29,982 bases of DNA from Lingula anatina (lineage: Eukaryota > Brachiopoda > Lingulata > Lingulida > Lingulidae), in the NCBI RefSeq assembly GCF_001039355.2, contig NW_019776068.1, positions 717,175 to 747,156 of the forward strand, written 5' to 3'. A program made the position numbers and the translations under genes. Below the pieces are notes generated by a model. That model did not search any database. It was given only the letters and a program-made list of their open reading frames with translations, and was not told the DNA's origin. Shown here piece by piece: positions 12,221 through 22,900 of the stretch. Each line of letters opens with the position of its first letter. Position 1 is the stretch's first letter.

Positions 12221-12226
12221 AATAAA
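12221..12226 (+). terminator. Candidate polyadenylation signal of SLC1A
   Basis: AATAAA with a TGTGTTGT-type downstream element about 25-35 nt further on (around 12250). It is the best placed signal before sequence character changes near 12780-13000, where GC content rises. Confidence 0.4.
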
Positions 12227-12250
12227 GACTGTATTATAGTAGAATATTTA

Positions 12251-13538
12251 ATGTGTTGTACAATATACAGTATTGTGCTATTTTTTCATATTTCTTGATC
12301 CATCTATTCAAAAAATGAATGATATTTTGTGTTCCTACATAAATACACATTCAGGATATCAGTTTTGACAACTTTTCAAAACCTTGTAGCATTCTTGGGA
12401 AAATGTATTAGTAAAATGGACAGTGAAAAAGCTGTAGGTTTTAAGGCCATCCCTCATATTTTAAAACACCAGGTAATAATATGTTTGAAGAATATGACAA
12501 GTTTTCATTAAGAATGTAGATTTGTCAGAAAGATTTCGCGTGGTGATGACACTAACCTCTACAAATTCAATTTCAGAAGTATATCACAATGGAATATATA
12601 TGATCTTTGTCCAAGATATGATCTTATACTTCTTGCCTTTCTTGCAGTCCTTGGCTATTTTTATAAAGTCTGCTACAAAGCTGGTGCATTTTGCAAAACA
12701 AAAAAAAAGTTAACTGTGGTATTTATAGTCTTATTTGGCAGAAATCCTTCCATCTTACTAAGTATAGACTTGTATACCACAAGTAAATGTACTTTAATCG
12801 CGTTATTAAATGGAAAAATACACTGTCAACCGCAGTTATCAAGTTTATCAAGAGAAATATAAATATGCACGTTCATAAACCGCAGAGCTGGGGTCATTAG
12901 ACCCATTTCACAGCACAAAAAATGTGTGGCACTTGACTTGGGATTTATTCTGCTTGGTCACGTTGTTCTCCCGTTTGACAGACTAACAAGAAGTGCCTGC
13001 GTCATTGCTCGCTACCTGGTCTTGAATTTTAGTTTCATAGGCCGCGTAAGATATATGAATAGATTTGGTACCAGTCTACGTAGAGACAATCCAAGCTGTA
13101 CGAGAAATCGATTTGTTCCTTTAATCTGTATTTCAATCTCCATAGTTAATTACCATCAAAGTGTGTTGTATGGATTATAATATACACATTGATTAATTTA
13201 GCATGTGGTGACATCTTGACGTTAAAACAGAACATAAAACTACAGACACGTGCATTTAAGAGGGCCCGTTTCAATGTCTAAAACTACAATACCACGTAAT
13301 AGAAGAAGGTTAATTTCTTAACTATCAACCAAACCCGACAATGTGGGGTAAGTATTTCTGACCTAATGTTATTGTTGGAGGGAAGAAAAAATATGCACAG
13401 TGCAAACAGAAATTTGACCGCGACCCGCTGGAAGTATTGACACAGCTCTTCATTGAATAAATTTACCGACAACCTGTTAGCTGTCACCAGTACATTTCCT
13501 CGTTGAATCACTATATAGAGGATTACCTCAACCGCCGT
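12251..13538. other. Intergenic region, no supported gene
   Basis: Several short open frames occur (for example 12329-12511, 12522-12713, 12926-13180) but none has a recognisable domain, flanking splice sites or coding-like composition. GC content rises from about 12800, suggesting approach to the regulatory or 5' region of the gene at 15148. Confidence 0.5.
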
Positions 13539-13757
13539 GGGACGTGTTTTATTAATCCCGCCACCACCTCAAGGAGTACTGAAATACAAGGAATACATTT
13601 CTTGTAGACTACGCCCACTTGTATTGTGGCCAACAGAATCAACATAATAAAGAGCGCTTCTCGACCTGAACGGTGTACCGCCACAAAACCAGCCACGGAG
13701 GCATGCGGATTGTGGAGAATAACATCAGGGCTCTTAGGAATTCAAACAACTGCGGAA
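13539..13757. repeat. 219-bp direct repeat, left side of the gap
   Basis: It starts GGGACGTGTTTT and ends AACTGCGGAA directly at the N run. It matches 14721-14939 at a constant offset of 1182 with one mismatch seen (T at 13720, A at 14902). Confidence 0.95.
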
Positions 13758-14720
13758 NNNNNNNNNNNNNNNNNNNNNNNNNNNNNNNNNNNNNNNNNNN
13801 NNNNNNNNNNNNNNNNNNNNNNNNNNNNNNNNNNNNNNNNNNNNNNNNNNNNNNNNNNNNNNNNNNNNNNNNNNNNNNNNNNNNNNNNNNNNNNNNNNNN
13901 NNNNNNNNNNNNNNNNNNNNNNNNNNNNNNNNNNNNNNNNNNNNNNNNNNNNNNNNNNNNNNNNNNNNNNNNNNNNNNNNNNNNNNNNNNNNNNNNNNNN
14001 NNNNNNNNNNNNNNNNNNNNNNNNNNNNNNNNNNNNNNNNNNNNNNNNNNNNNNNNNNNNNNNNNNNNNNNNNNNNNNNNNNNNNNNNNNNNNNNNNNNN
14101 NNNNNNNNNNNNNNNNNNNNNNNNNNNNNNNNNNNNNNNNNNNNNNNNNNNNNNNNNNNNNNNNNNNNNNNNNNNNNNNNNNNNNNNNNNNNNNNNNNNN
14201 NNNNNNNNNNNNNNNNNNNNNNNNNNNNNNNNNNNNNNNNNNNNNNNNNNNNNNNNNNNNNNNNNNNNNNNNNNNNNNNNNNNNNNNNNNNNNNNNNNNN
14301 NNNNNNNNNNNNNNNNNNNNNNNNNNNNNNNNNNNNNNNNNNNNNNNNNNNNNNNNNNNNNNNNNNNNNNNNNNNNNNNNNNNNNNNNNNNNNNNNNNNN
14401 NNNNNNNNNNNNNNNNNNNNNNNNNNNNNNNNNNNNNNNNNNNNNNNNNNNNNNNNNNNNNNNNNNNNNNNNNNNNNNNNNNNNNNNNNNNNNNNNNNNN
14501 NNNNNNNNNNNNNNNNNNNNNNNNNNNNNNNNNNNNNNNNNNNNNNNNNNNNNNNNNNNNNNNNNNNNNNNNNNNNNNNNNNNNNNNNNNNNNNNNNNNN
14601 NNNNNNNNNNNNNNNNNNNNNNNNNNNNNNNNNNNNNNNNNNNNNNNNNNNNNNNNNNNNNNNNNNNNNNNNNNNNNNNNNNNNNNNNNNNNNNNNNNNN
14701 NNNNNNNNNNNNNNNNNNNN
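13758..14720. other. Assembly gap of 963 N
   Basis: Unknown bases. The open frames that seem to cross it are artefacts of reading N as any codon. Because both sides carry the same 219 bp, the real gap may be negative, meaning the contigs overlap and no sequence is missing. Confidence 0.97.
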
Positions 14721-14939
14721 GGGACGTGTTTTATTAATCCCGCCACCACCTCAAGGAGTACTGAAATACAAGGAATACATTTCTTGTAGACTACGCCCAC
14801 TTGTATTGTGGCCAACAGAATCAACATAATAAAGAGCGCTTCTCGACCTGAACGGTGTACCGCCACAAAACCAGCCACGGAGGCATGCGGATTGTGGAGA
14901 AAAACATCAGGGCTCTTAGGAATTCAAACAACTGCGGAA
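14721..14939. repeat. 219-bp direct repeat, right side of the gap
   Basis: Second copy of 13539-13757, beginning exactly at the first base after the N run. After it the sequence continues uniquely towards the gene at 15148. No coding content is evident; it may be promoter or 5' UTR sequence. Confidence 0.95.
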
Positions 14940-15147
14940 TCCAATGAGTCGCATACACTGTATGTCCTAATCATAAAGTATTTATGATTTGGTACCTGGT
15001 CGCCCAGGAATATATGGTTATCTTCTATGTAACTGATTGACTAGTACACCCATTCATTCAGCGGCGACATCATTAAATGATAGGGACGGATTGTGTTCAG
15101 TGAAGGCGTTCAATACCACCTGACAGATAATAAAACGACGTCCCACC

Positions 15148-15711
15148 ATGAAGGCGGTGCAATATTCAGAGAGCGTTTCTGTAGGAAGTCTCCCTGCCTA
15201 CGACGAATTCTCGGTAACAGCACAGTGTGACATCAGCGTGAAGAAACGGTTCAATAATGGCGTGAAACTAAACGGGCCCTCGTGGTGCCCAGTGAACTAC
15301 AGAGACAAGGTAACCTGTTACATTGACTCAACGAGGCGGAGATATAGGAGCGATGTGTTTTACGAAGCTCGCATCAAACCAAAATCGTTTTCTGACACCG
15401 TGTATGTGTTCCCTAAGAACCCTGAGATGTCCTACATCTCCAAGTTCACACAGCACCCGGACTCCACAAGACGGTGGTACAAGACATCCGTGGACATGGA
15501 CGGTCCGTTTACACCCAACGGTACTCTGATCAGCACCTGGAGACCGGAGGGATCTCAGAAAGAGGAAGAGGAAGAAGATGATCTGTTTTACAGTCAACGC
15601 CCCATGATGAATGGAGAAATGAACGGTGATATTAACGGTCATGTTGGCTATGGTCGATATGTAAACGGCAATATAGGCAGCAGCAGTTCAGAAGAGGAAA
15701 TCAGTCTGTGA
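15148..15711 (+). CDS. Uncharacterised 187-residue protein, single exon
   Basis: I do not recognise the family. The ATG has a strong context (CCCACCATGA) and an in-frame TGA 27 nt upstream (15121-15123) fixes the start in this exon; the frame stays open to TGA at 15709-15711. GC content is clearly higher than in the flanks, as expected for real coding sequence. The protein has no signal peptide or membrane segment, so it is probably intracellular. Residues 1-135 are rich in aromatic and basic residues and hold an approximate repeat, DSTRRRYRSDV (60-70) and DSTRRWYKTSV (105-115). An acidic run follows (139-145), then a low-complexity tail with four Asn-Gly pairs (155-174) and a SSSSEEE end that could be a casein kinase 2 target. 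There are two Cys near residues 47 and 57. It stands alone, with no close neighbour on the same strand. A lineage-restricted gene is likely. Confidence 0.7.
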   Translation: MKAVQYSESVSVGSLPAYDEFSVTAQCDISVKKRFNNGVKLNGPSWCPVNYRDKVTCYIDSTRRRYRSDVFYEARIKPKSFSDTVYVFPKNPEMSYISKFTQHPDSTRRWYKTSVDMDGPFTPNGTLISTWRPEGSQKEEEEEDDLFYSQRPMMNGEMNGDINGHVGYGRYVNGNIGSSSSEEEISL

Positions 15712-18338
15712 GATTGGTACGATAGACAATTGACACACCTATGTCTGTTTTATTTATGCACTGTTCATATTTAAACAAGGAAAGAGGATGACAATGTAGG
15801 TTATCTCCGATACGCCAATTTTATGATTATCGACATGTGACACATGTTATATTAATCCAGATTAAACAGAAGGAATACAGCACGTATATATTGACAATGA
15901 TAAGATAGCATAACACGAACAAATGATATTACATGATGTCCATAGGCGATCACACACATAGTAACAGTTACTTAGCAGTGACAGGTGGATAAGACTAAAA
16001 GAACACAGATGTAATATTGCCTTGCACATTACCACTACTTAAAATGGTGTAACCAAGCCAAAATAATAAGAGAGTGAAGGAGAGCGAGAGAACATATTTA
16101 GACTACTTATTTTTTTCAAGTAGATTGCATTCACCTATTTTCATCATGCCGGGGAAGTGTTAATATTTTTCACTAGGTAGATATTATTGGATATCACATT
16201 TTGATATACACAAATGTATAACCATTAGTCAGTATCATTGACCCAATCTATGCCGTTTAAGAACAAATAATGTCTCCTATCAACCTTTAAGGACCTTGGC
16301 ATTTTATTGCCGCGTTGCTCTGATTTAAAACGTAACGATCTTTTCTTTCGAATTATCGATCTGTAAGTTGCAGTCAGATCTGAACAATATATATTTATAT
16401 AAATCCATGTTTGTAATAGAAAAGGCTTGTCTGGTTCTTGCAAAAAGAGGACTCGGGTAGCATTTTTATACAGGTGATATTCAATCTTGTCTTTGTCCAA
16501 ATCCTCCCAAATTTTATGACAACCAAGCACGCGTGAAGACAGCCGAACACGAAAACTACTGGAGCAAAAATTGTACCCACACGCTTTGCTAGTCTTGTTA
16601 CTGATGTTATATAGTAAACACAGAGTCAAGCCTGAGCTGCATACGAAGTGGTAATGCCCATTTGTATGCAAACTTATATCAAATAAAGGAAGAATGTAAA
16701 GGGCAATCACACATCGGACGAGGGTCGCTGGTCATAAAAACGAGGAATGCAATAGAATCTCTAACACATATTTTACAGGGAAGTACACGTCGCAGAGTTG
16801 GGGTTTCATATAGGTGAAGTCGGAATGACCTCGCATGCCCTTTGAAAAATAATATGCAAAGCAGAGAAAAAGTCTGAATGATTGGCCTAACAAACAAAAT
16901 CATTGAAGCATTTGAAAATTTTTCAAAGCATGATAACCAGCATTTAAAAAAAAATTGTTTATTGTACTGTTCAACACAGGACGATGCGTTGTGTCTCCAT
17001 AGCGCGTGGCTAGGCAACGTAGTTGACACAGACAACCTTTGGTTGTATATCACGTAACAGCGATTTAACTGTCAGATTGTCTAATAGTAATCAGCTACTT
17101 GTTCATTACCTCAGTTTTGTCAAGGAAACTAATTTATATCGTTTTGTAATCAGGAAAAGCTGAAGAGCTGCTAACATCAGTAACCTTCCTGGTACTTCAC
17201 GCGGCTGAGAATGGTTGTTTTTAAACACCGGCACAAAACGAAACATGAATCACTGACATATCGTATATGGAAGTTAAATCGCTTAAATAGAATGTTATCG
17301 CGTATTGAGAACGAATTGATGCAATTTCTTTACTGCGACGCTTTGCTTTGAAGATTAAAGAGATGCTAAAAAGTCTGTTCTGACTACGTGCCCAACTTCA
17401 AATATGCTTGCCAACTAATGTCCCCGGCTAAAACCATTAAACATTTCCCTGCGGCAATCGCCTGACCCAAAACCTACTGGAATATACATCACCGCAACAT
17501 GTTGTAAAAAAGTGAGCGAGCAGGCAAAGTATGCCATGACTAATACAGCGCGCGAGATTGCACGGTGGGGATGAGAAATGACGTCCAAGCACGAATACGT
17601 GAGAAACCATCTAAAGCAGAAGATGAACCAGTGATGAAAAAATTAATAAAAAGCGAAGGGCATTAATAAGAGAGGAGTCGACAATGTTGTTTTTTCTTGA
17701 TTTTATTTATCAAAAGCAGACTTAGATTTGGCACTCAATTTTGGCTTTCAGTGGTTTTTGTGAACTTTGGAGGACATGCCGTCTGTTGATAACTGAAGTG
17801 GTATTGTTTCAGAAGGCAATATTTCTTCCTGTTCGGAAGTTTTGGATGTCTCTTCTCTTTTTTGTGCTGGGGATGCGTGTGGTCTTAACGTACCCTGCAA
17901 ATGTCGACTAAAAAGAATCTTGAAGAACACGAAGGTTGACTGTTGAGTTAAGTGCATCTTGTGACACAAAATACTTATCATGGAAATCTGAACACCCCCT
18001 TTTGACATAAGTCACGATCCACTTAACTGGATTACTTTGCATTCAAAAGTTCAAAAGTGAATGAAAACGGCTTCTGTTCATGTGTATCGCACTCTTTCTT
18101 GTAAACATTTTATACTACTGGAACTTGGCCATAAAGAGCCGTATGTCTTCCTCGTTTAAAAGGATAGCAAATGTTCGTATGAGATTCATATTCCACACAT
18201 AAAAAGCATTATAAACAACTCATAAGAATATAATAAACTCAATTTTACAACCAAAACAGCGGTTATCGCAATTATTCTGGATTCTGTGTCTGGATTTGTC
18301 ATCAGACCATGTGGACTTTCAAATATGGCTATACCTCA

Positions 18339-18364
18339 GTAATAATCTCTTTAGAGGTTATTAC
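18339..18364. repeat. Hairpin-forming inverted repeat next to an A-tract
   Basis: GTAATAATCTCT (18339-18350) and AGAGGTTATTAC (18353-18364) pair over 12 bp with one mismatch and a 2-nt loop. The A14 run starts at the very next base. Confidence 0.6.
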
Positions 18365-18434
18365 AAAAAAAAAAAAAATAAAATAAAATAAATAAATAAA
18401 ATGATAATTACAATAATATAATAAAATAAAAAAT
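18365..18434. repeat. A-rich simple repeat, A14 then (AAAT)n-like
   Basis: A run of 14 A is followed by AAAAT and AAAT units and further A/T-only sequence. It may be a decayed tail of an older insertion or simple slippage sequence. Confidence 0.85.
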
Positions 18435-18441
18435 AACTAAT

Positions 18442-18527
18442 AACTATGAATATCCAAATGGAAAGAAGTGACTGTGGCCTTATGTCCCACGCGGGACGAA
18501 GAGCAATGATGATGAACTATGAATATC
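18442..18527 (+). mobile_element. 5'-truncated retroelement end with 13-bp target-site duplication
   Basis: AACTATGAATATC occurs at 18442-18454 and again at 18515-18527, bracketing 60 bp. The insert holds a small palindrome GTCCCACGCGGGAC and ends CAATGATGATG. Short trinucleotide tails are known at the 3' ends of RTE-clade LINEs and the SINEs they mobilise, so this is probably a severely truncated copy of such an element on the plus strand. The family name is inferred from the tail only. Confidence 0.6.
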
Positions 18528-19438
18528 GGTATGAATTCATTAACCATTAAGTATCGGAAAATCGTCGTTTACCCCAGGAAAATCCTTTTTTTTATCAAAA
18601 TGAACAGTTGTTATCCTTTAGTAAAACTGGTATAGTAGACCTGTGACAATTTGCGTCAATTTTAGGATTTCTGCACGTTTTGGCATAGTTTTTTTTTCAG
18701 ATGAACAGAATAACCATCGGATAAAATTAAAATATGTCTTATGAAGCAATCGTTATGTCCCCTCGCATGTTTTAACGAAAGAGGGGGAAAGTATTCAAGC
18801 AACAGCTTTCTCTGTATAATTTTACACCTTTGGGGACACTCGAGTAACGTTCAGGAAAATATATTCCATTGAAATAAACATTTTTCTGTGAGAACAAATG
18901 GACTGCTTTGTGTGCACACATTTCTTAAAATTTGACAATTCTGTGCATGGCAGATCGGCAGATATTGCACTGCTTGGCCCTAAAGACAAGGGGTTCGATG
19001 TTGCGATAGGTGTGACACAGACTCGTGTTTTGCACACCCGATTGTGATGCGTTGTTCTTTCACGAGCATATTCAGCTGTTCAAAAAGACGTTTCCACTTG
19101 ATAATCACCTCACACAGACTTTCAATGAAACCAACCGAACAAGTTATGTAGTATTTAATATTTATTTGATTATAAAAATATAATGGCAAGAAGTGTATCT
19201 CATCAAACATTTGTCATATCAACCTTTGCACTCTGCACACAAATTCACATACAAATATGGCATTATTGAGCATTTAAAATGGTTTACGAATTCTACTTTG
19301 AAATTCAAAATTTCCTTATCATTTGTTTTAAATTACTTTTAAAATATGAATTTAATGAATGTATGATTGGTACCTAAACTAATAGCTTAATTATTGAGTT
19401 CATTAACATAAAATTACTTAGTATTCAAAAGAGGTGAA

Positions 19439-19451
19439 GGGGGGGGGGGGG
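19439..19451. repeat. G13 homopolymer
   Basis: Thirteen consecutive G on the plus strand, so C13 in the sense of a minus-strand transcript. It lies about 510 bp beyond the stop codon of the LIAT1-like gene, perhaps in its 3' UTR. Confidence 0.9.
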
Positions 19452-19879
19452 CAGAGTTACAGTGAAGACATCAACAATGAGATATATCAATTTAATTTAA
19501 CTCCAAAATGATAACTAACAGTCATTTAGAAAAAGTAAGCAGTATCCTAACTGGCACGAGTGACTACAGACTGCAACCTTAATGCGTACATGTGTGAGGT
19601 GAGCTTTTGATCATAGTGAAAAAATTGAGATTTGAAAAACCTAACTGACTGAGGTAGAAAACGTATCAAAATGTTAAGCAATCACAGTTTCCTTTCAAAA
19701 GGCATTATGATGTGTTACTGACACTTAAACTTTGGATAAATCAACAAAGTTCACGAAAGTTCAACTTGCACTGGTGGAGGGTAACATGAGCATGTCAAAT
19801 AAGTCCTGAAAAAGAGTCATACATACATAACGATTTCAATACTTAAAAAGAATTACAGATAGTAGGTAGAATAAAATGA

Positions 19880-19892
19880 CCCCCCCCCCCCC
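19880..19892. repeat. C13 homopolymer
   Basis: Thirteen consecutive C on the plus strand, 70 bp past the stop codon of the minus-strand gene, so G13 in that gene's 3' UTR. It is complementary to the G13 run about 430 bp away. Confidence 0.9.
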
Positions 19893-19963
19893 AAAGAACG
19901 TGCCCCTACTGGTACCTCTCTGGAACATCCTTGATACACTTGGTATAGAATTTAAGAAATTAT

Positions 19964-22900
19964 CTAGTAGTTCACCAGCAGTTCAGAATATCTGTTCTTA
20001 GCACCTATGTTTGGCAGACCTGTCTTGATCAGGTCAGGTATCAGATTGTTATTAGGAGCAACATCTGTCCTCTCTTTTGCTGATCCAACGACGCTACAAT
20101 TAGCACTACTCGAACAGGACAGCCTCACTCCCTGGGCCTGAGCAGCCTTGAGATATCTTTTCCTCCTGTTTATTTTATAATACTTCATTCTTTCTTCTTC
20201 AAGTTCTGGGTCATTTAATTGATAATCCCATCTTATGCTTTCATTGAAATCCTGCCTGAGCATCAGTGCCTCCAACTCATTTTTCGGAGGTGAGTGTTCG
20301 CGTTTATTTGAATTTGAACGACTACTGCTACGGCTTACTGATAAAGAGGCACTTGACACTGACTGTGCCAGAAAGTCTATATCATTTCTGTTGCCTGTAA
20401 TATTCTGTTCATCTGAGCTGATGTCTTGGTGGGAATTAGATATCATACTGACCAGGGCCCCGCTGTGGATTGCACTAGGAAGACGAGTTTGAGACCCTGC
20501 CGAAAGACCAGCTGGCGACTTTTTCTTTGACCTTTTGTTGCTCTGTTTTAACCTTGGTGGTTTTTGCTTTTTGTTTCTTTGTGTTGAAGAGTCAGAGTCT
20601 ACACCTAAAGGATAGAATCATAAACTTGTATTTAAAATCACACTCACAACACCAACAGAACATTATCAGTAAACTTAGCCCTTACAGTGATCTAAACGTG
20701 AAGAACAAGTGAAGCTGCCTCAAATGGTAGTTAATGATATGGAATGGCATTGATAAAATTACACACGCAATGCAAAACTAAGTGAAATTACTTGTAGCTT
20801 AAGAGCTGTATGCATCTGCACTAAAAGATCCTAAAAAAGAGGCCTTTGAAAATTGATAAGGACATCAGTCAAAAGAAAAGATTTATTCATGAAAAGCATA
20901 AATCACCCACATTAATGTAAAGACTTAAGCAAAGAGAAGTGAATTAAAGGAACATTTATAAACGATGATTATGTCAACCTTGTGGCTGCAGGTCATTTGG
21001 ATAATGATAAGAACTGTTTAGTCTGTTTTTCAATACTTTATCTAAATAAAAAGGCAAAATAAATGTTTTAACATCTTTTTGTGACTTTTCAACACTTACA
21101 AAATTTGAAAAGTCACAATATACATATATTAAATATAAACCAGCTGTCTTTAACTTTGTCTTTTAAATGTTGCTTAAGACTTCAGTAATGCAGGATGAAC
21201 AAATTGCAATATCACATGAGCAAACAGCCTAGAAGCGTATCTTAAGCATTATGTGCTAAAAAAGGAATTAAATCAATAGTAAGGTAGGCAATGTTATACA
21301 ACGCAACTTACACAAGGCATTAATTCAATAAAAGGGAAGTTGCCAGGAGGAATCACTTCTTTTCTCATAAAGTCTATTATTTACTCCTGTCAGCTCTTTT
21401 CCCAAGAGGGATCCTTTCACAAAAAAGATCAAACGTTTTCTTTCAGTGGTCAGAATTCTCATCGATGCCCTTTCCACCCTAGCAGTCGCATTACTTTCAC
21501 AAAGTTTACCGATCTAAAGCTCAAAGTTGTTAAATGGAAGTTAATATTTCTAGTCTTGTAAGCACCATGAAGAAAATCATAAAAGCTTTTCAAAACAATA
21601 TTTTCCTTCACTGTGTTACACTGGAGCTTTGAATAACAGCCCCACAATGTACATTGTTGTATATCCCTCACTGTCAACTTTACTTAACGCTGAAGGCACA
21701 ATACATATCCAAACAACGGCTTCGCTTCTACTGCAGGTGGAAAACGTTGGCATTATTAAAATATTATGTAGCACATATTGCACAAGTCATGCCCTGATCC
21801 TCGAGAGAAAGGGTATTAAAATCAAGAGCAGCATATTGTATTGTCATTTGGCAAATATTTGCAGCCCTGTATTGAGTTTCTCACAACTATTTCTTTGCCG
21901 ATCAACTATGCATTTTCAAAGAACTGACTTAGCAACACTCTTTATTAAGAACTTAAAACTGTTAATGACACAGTTATGACCATGAAACCAACTGACCTTT
22001 CTCAGTTTAAACTATTGCCATACAGTTGTAACAATTGTTTTAGCAACCAACTGGTGTGGCCTAAATACTTTATTTCAACCTGCTTGTGGCATAAACAATT
22101 TCCATCAAATGGAATTCAGGCTGTGCTTTTTTAAATTTTTCTCCTGTATCTGCATTTTAAAAGGAAGTGCTGATGAATAAAAAATTACTTCAAATAATTT
22201 TAAAGCATATGCTGTAGAATTCAATTTTTCTCTGTATTTAAAATTTCACTTTTTATATTGCACAAATAGTAGGTACAAAATCTAGGCTTACTTTATACTC
22301 TTTAAAATTTACATTTAGATGGTTTTTAAAAGTTACAATCTTAACAATTCTAATCAAAGAGAGCAGTCATGAATCTTATAAATAGCTGTCCTAAAGGCCA
22401 GTTTGGGAAGGTGGAATACAAAACCTTGAAAGAAGATGAAGACATAGAAAAACATTTGAAGGTTAAAATATGGACAATTTAATGCTTGAAGCAGCAGTAT
22501 TCAGTCTGGGAATATAGGGGAAGTATTAAATGCCTACTACCAGTTCCTTCTCTTAGACTGACAATGCATCCAGTATAAGTTCCTACAATACGAAGTGTTT
22601 CTGAACCACAATCAGGATGGATTAAGAATCCTTCCCACAAAAATATTAAACCTCTAGTATTAACTGTCAGGGATTATTAAGTTATTACAGTGACTACAGC
22701 AGGTGTAAAAAAATGGAACATATTGCACATCACATCATAGCCTAACAAGTTTATATTGAAAAAAAAAAATGCAAAAATTAAAAAAAAAATGTTTTATGGC
22801 AAAAAAGTACTAGGAATGCAAAACGATGTGAAGAATGTGTCAGAGAGAACAGAGCCCAAATTTCCCTTCTTTCATTCTTTCTTTCCTTTGAACAAAAAAA

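Larger units (their letters stand above)
8427..12250 (+). other. SLC1A: Probable long 3' UTR of SLC1A
   Basis: After the TAG at 8424-8426 there is about 3.8 kb of AT-rich sequence with no convincing gene apart from the possible alternative exon at 9234-9319. It ends near an AATAAA at 12221-12226 followed by GT-rich sequence around 12250. Long 3' UTRs are common in glutamate transporter mRNAs, but the true end could lie earlier, since weaker signals such as ATTAAA near 9926 are present. Short ORFs here show no family features. Confidence 0.45.
15712..19963. other. Intergenic region with 3' UTRs and repeats, no further gene supported
   Basis: It should contain the 3' UTR of the plus-strand gene ending at 15711 and that of the minus-strand gene ending at 19964, but no clear poly(A) signals could be assigned; a minus-strand AATAAA (TTTATT at about 19159) is one option. 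Open frames at 16225-16710, 16679-17053 and 17748-18008 on the minus strand lack any coding signature. Notable contents are the A-rich repeat and retroelement scrap near 18365-18527 and two homopolymer runs. Confidence 0.5.

Noticed and set aside
12926-13180. 84-codon plus-strand ORF
   Set aside because: Starts at a non-ATG codon, no domain, no splice context; most likely chance in a locally GC-richer stretch.
13626-14878. Three long open frames of 354-387 codons across the gap, on both strands
   Set aside because: They are almost entirely N read as unknown residues; only the short ends are real sequence.
15323-15642. ORFs in other frames within 15148-15711
   Set aside because: Shadows of the 187-codon frame, which has the better start context and composition.
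17006-17018. GTGGCTAGGCAAC resembling an RFX-type X-box of ciliary genes
   Set aside because: It has mismatches in the left half and lies between two gene 3' ends with no recognisable start nearby.
16225-17053. Minus-strand ORFs of 161 and 124 codons
   Set aside because: They overlap each other in different frames, have mixed low-similarity composition rich in Cys, Ile and Lys as expected of random AT-rich DNA, and no start context or domain.
21340-21979. Plus-strand ORFs of 73 and 116 codons in the LIAT1-like intron
   Set aside because: No coding composition or family features; they lie in a well supported intron.
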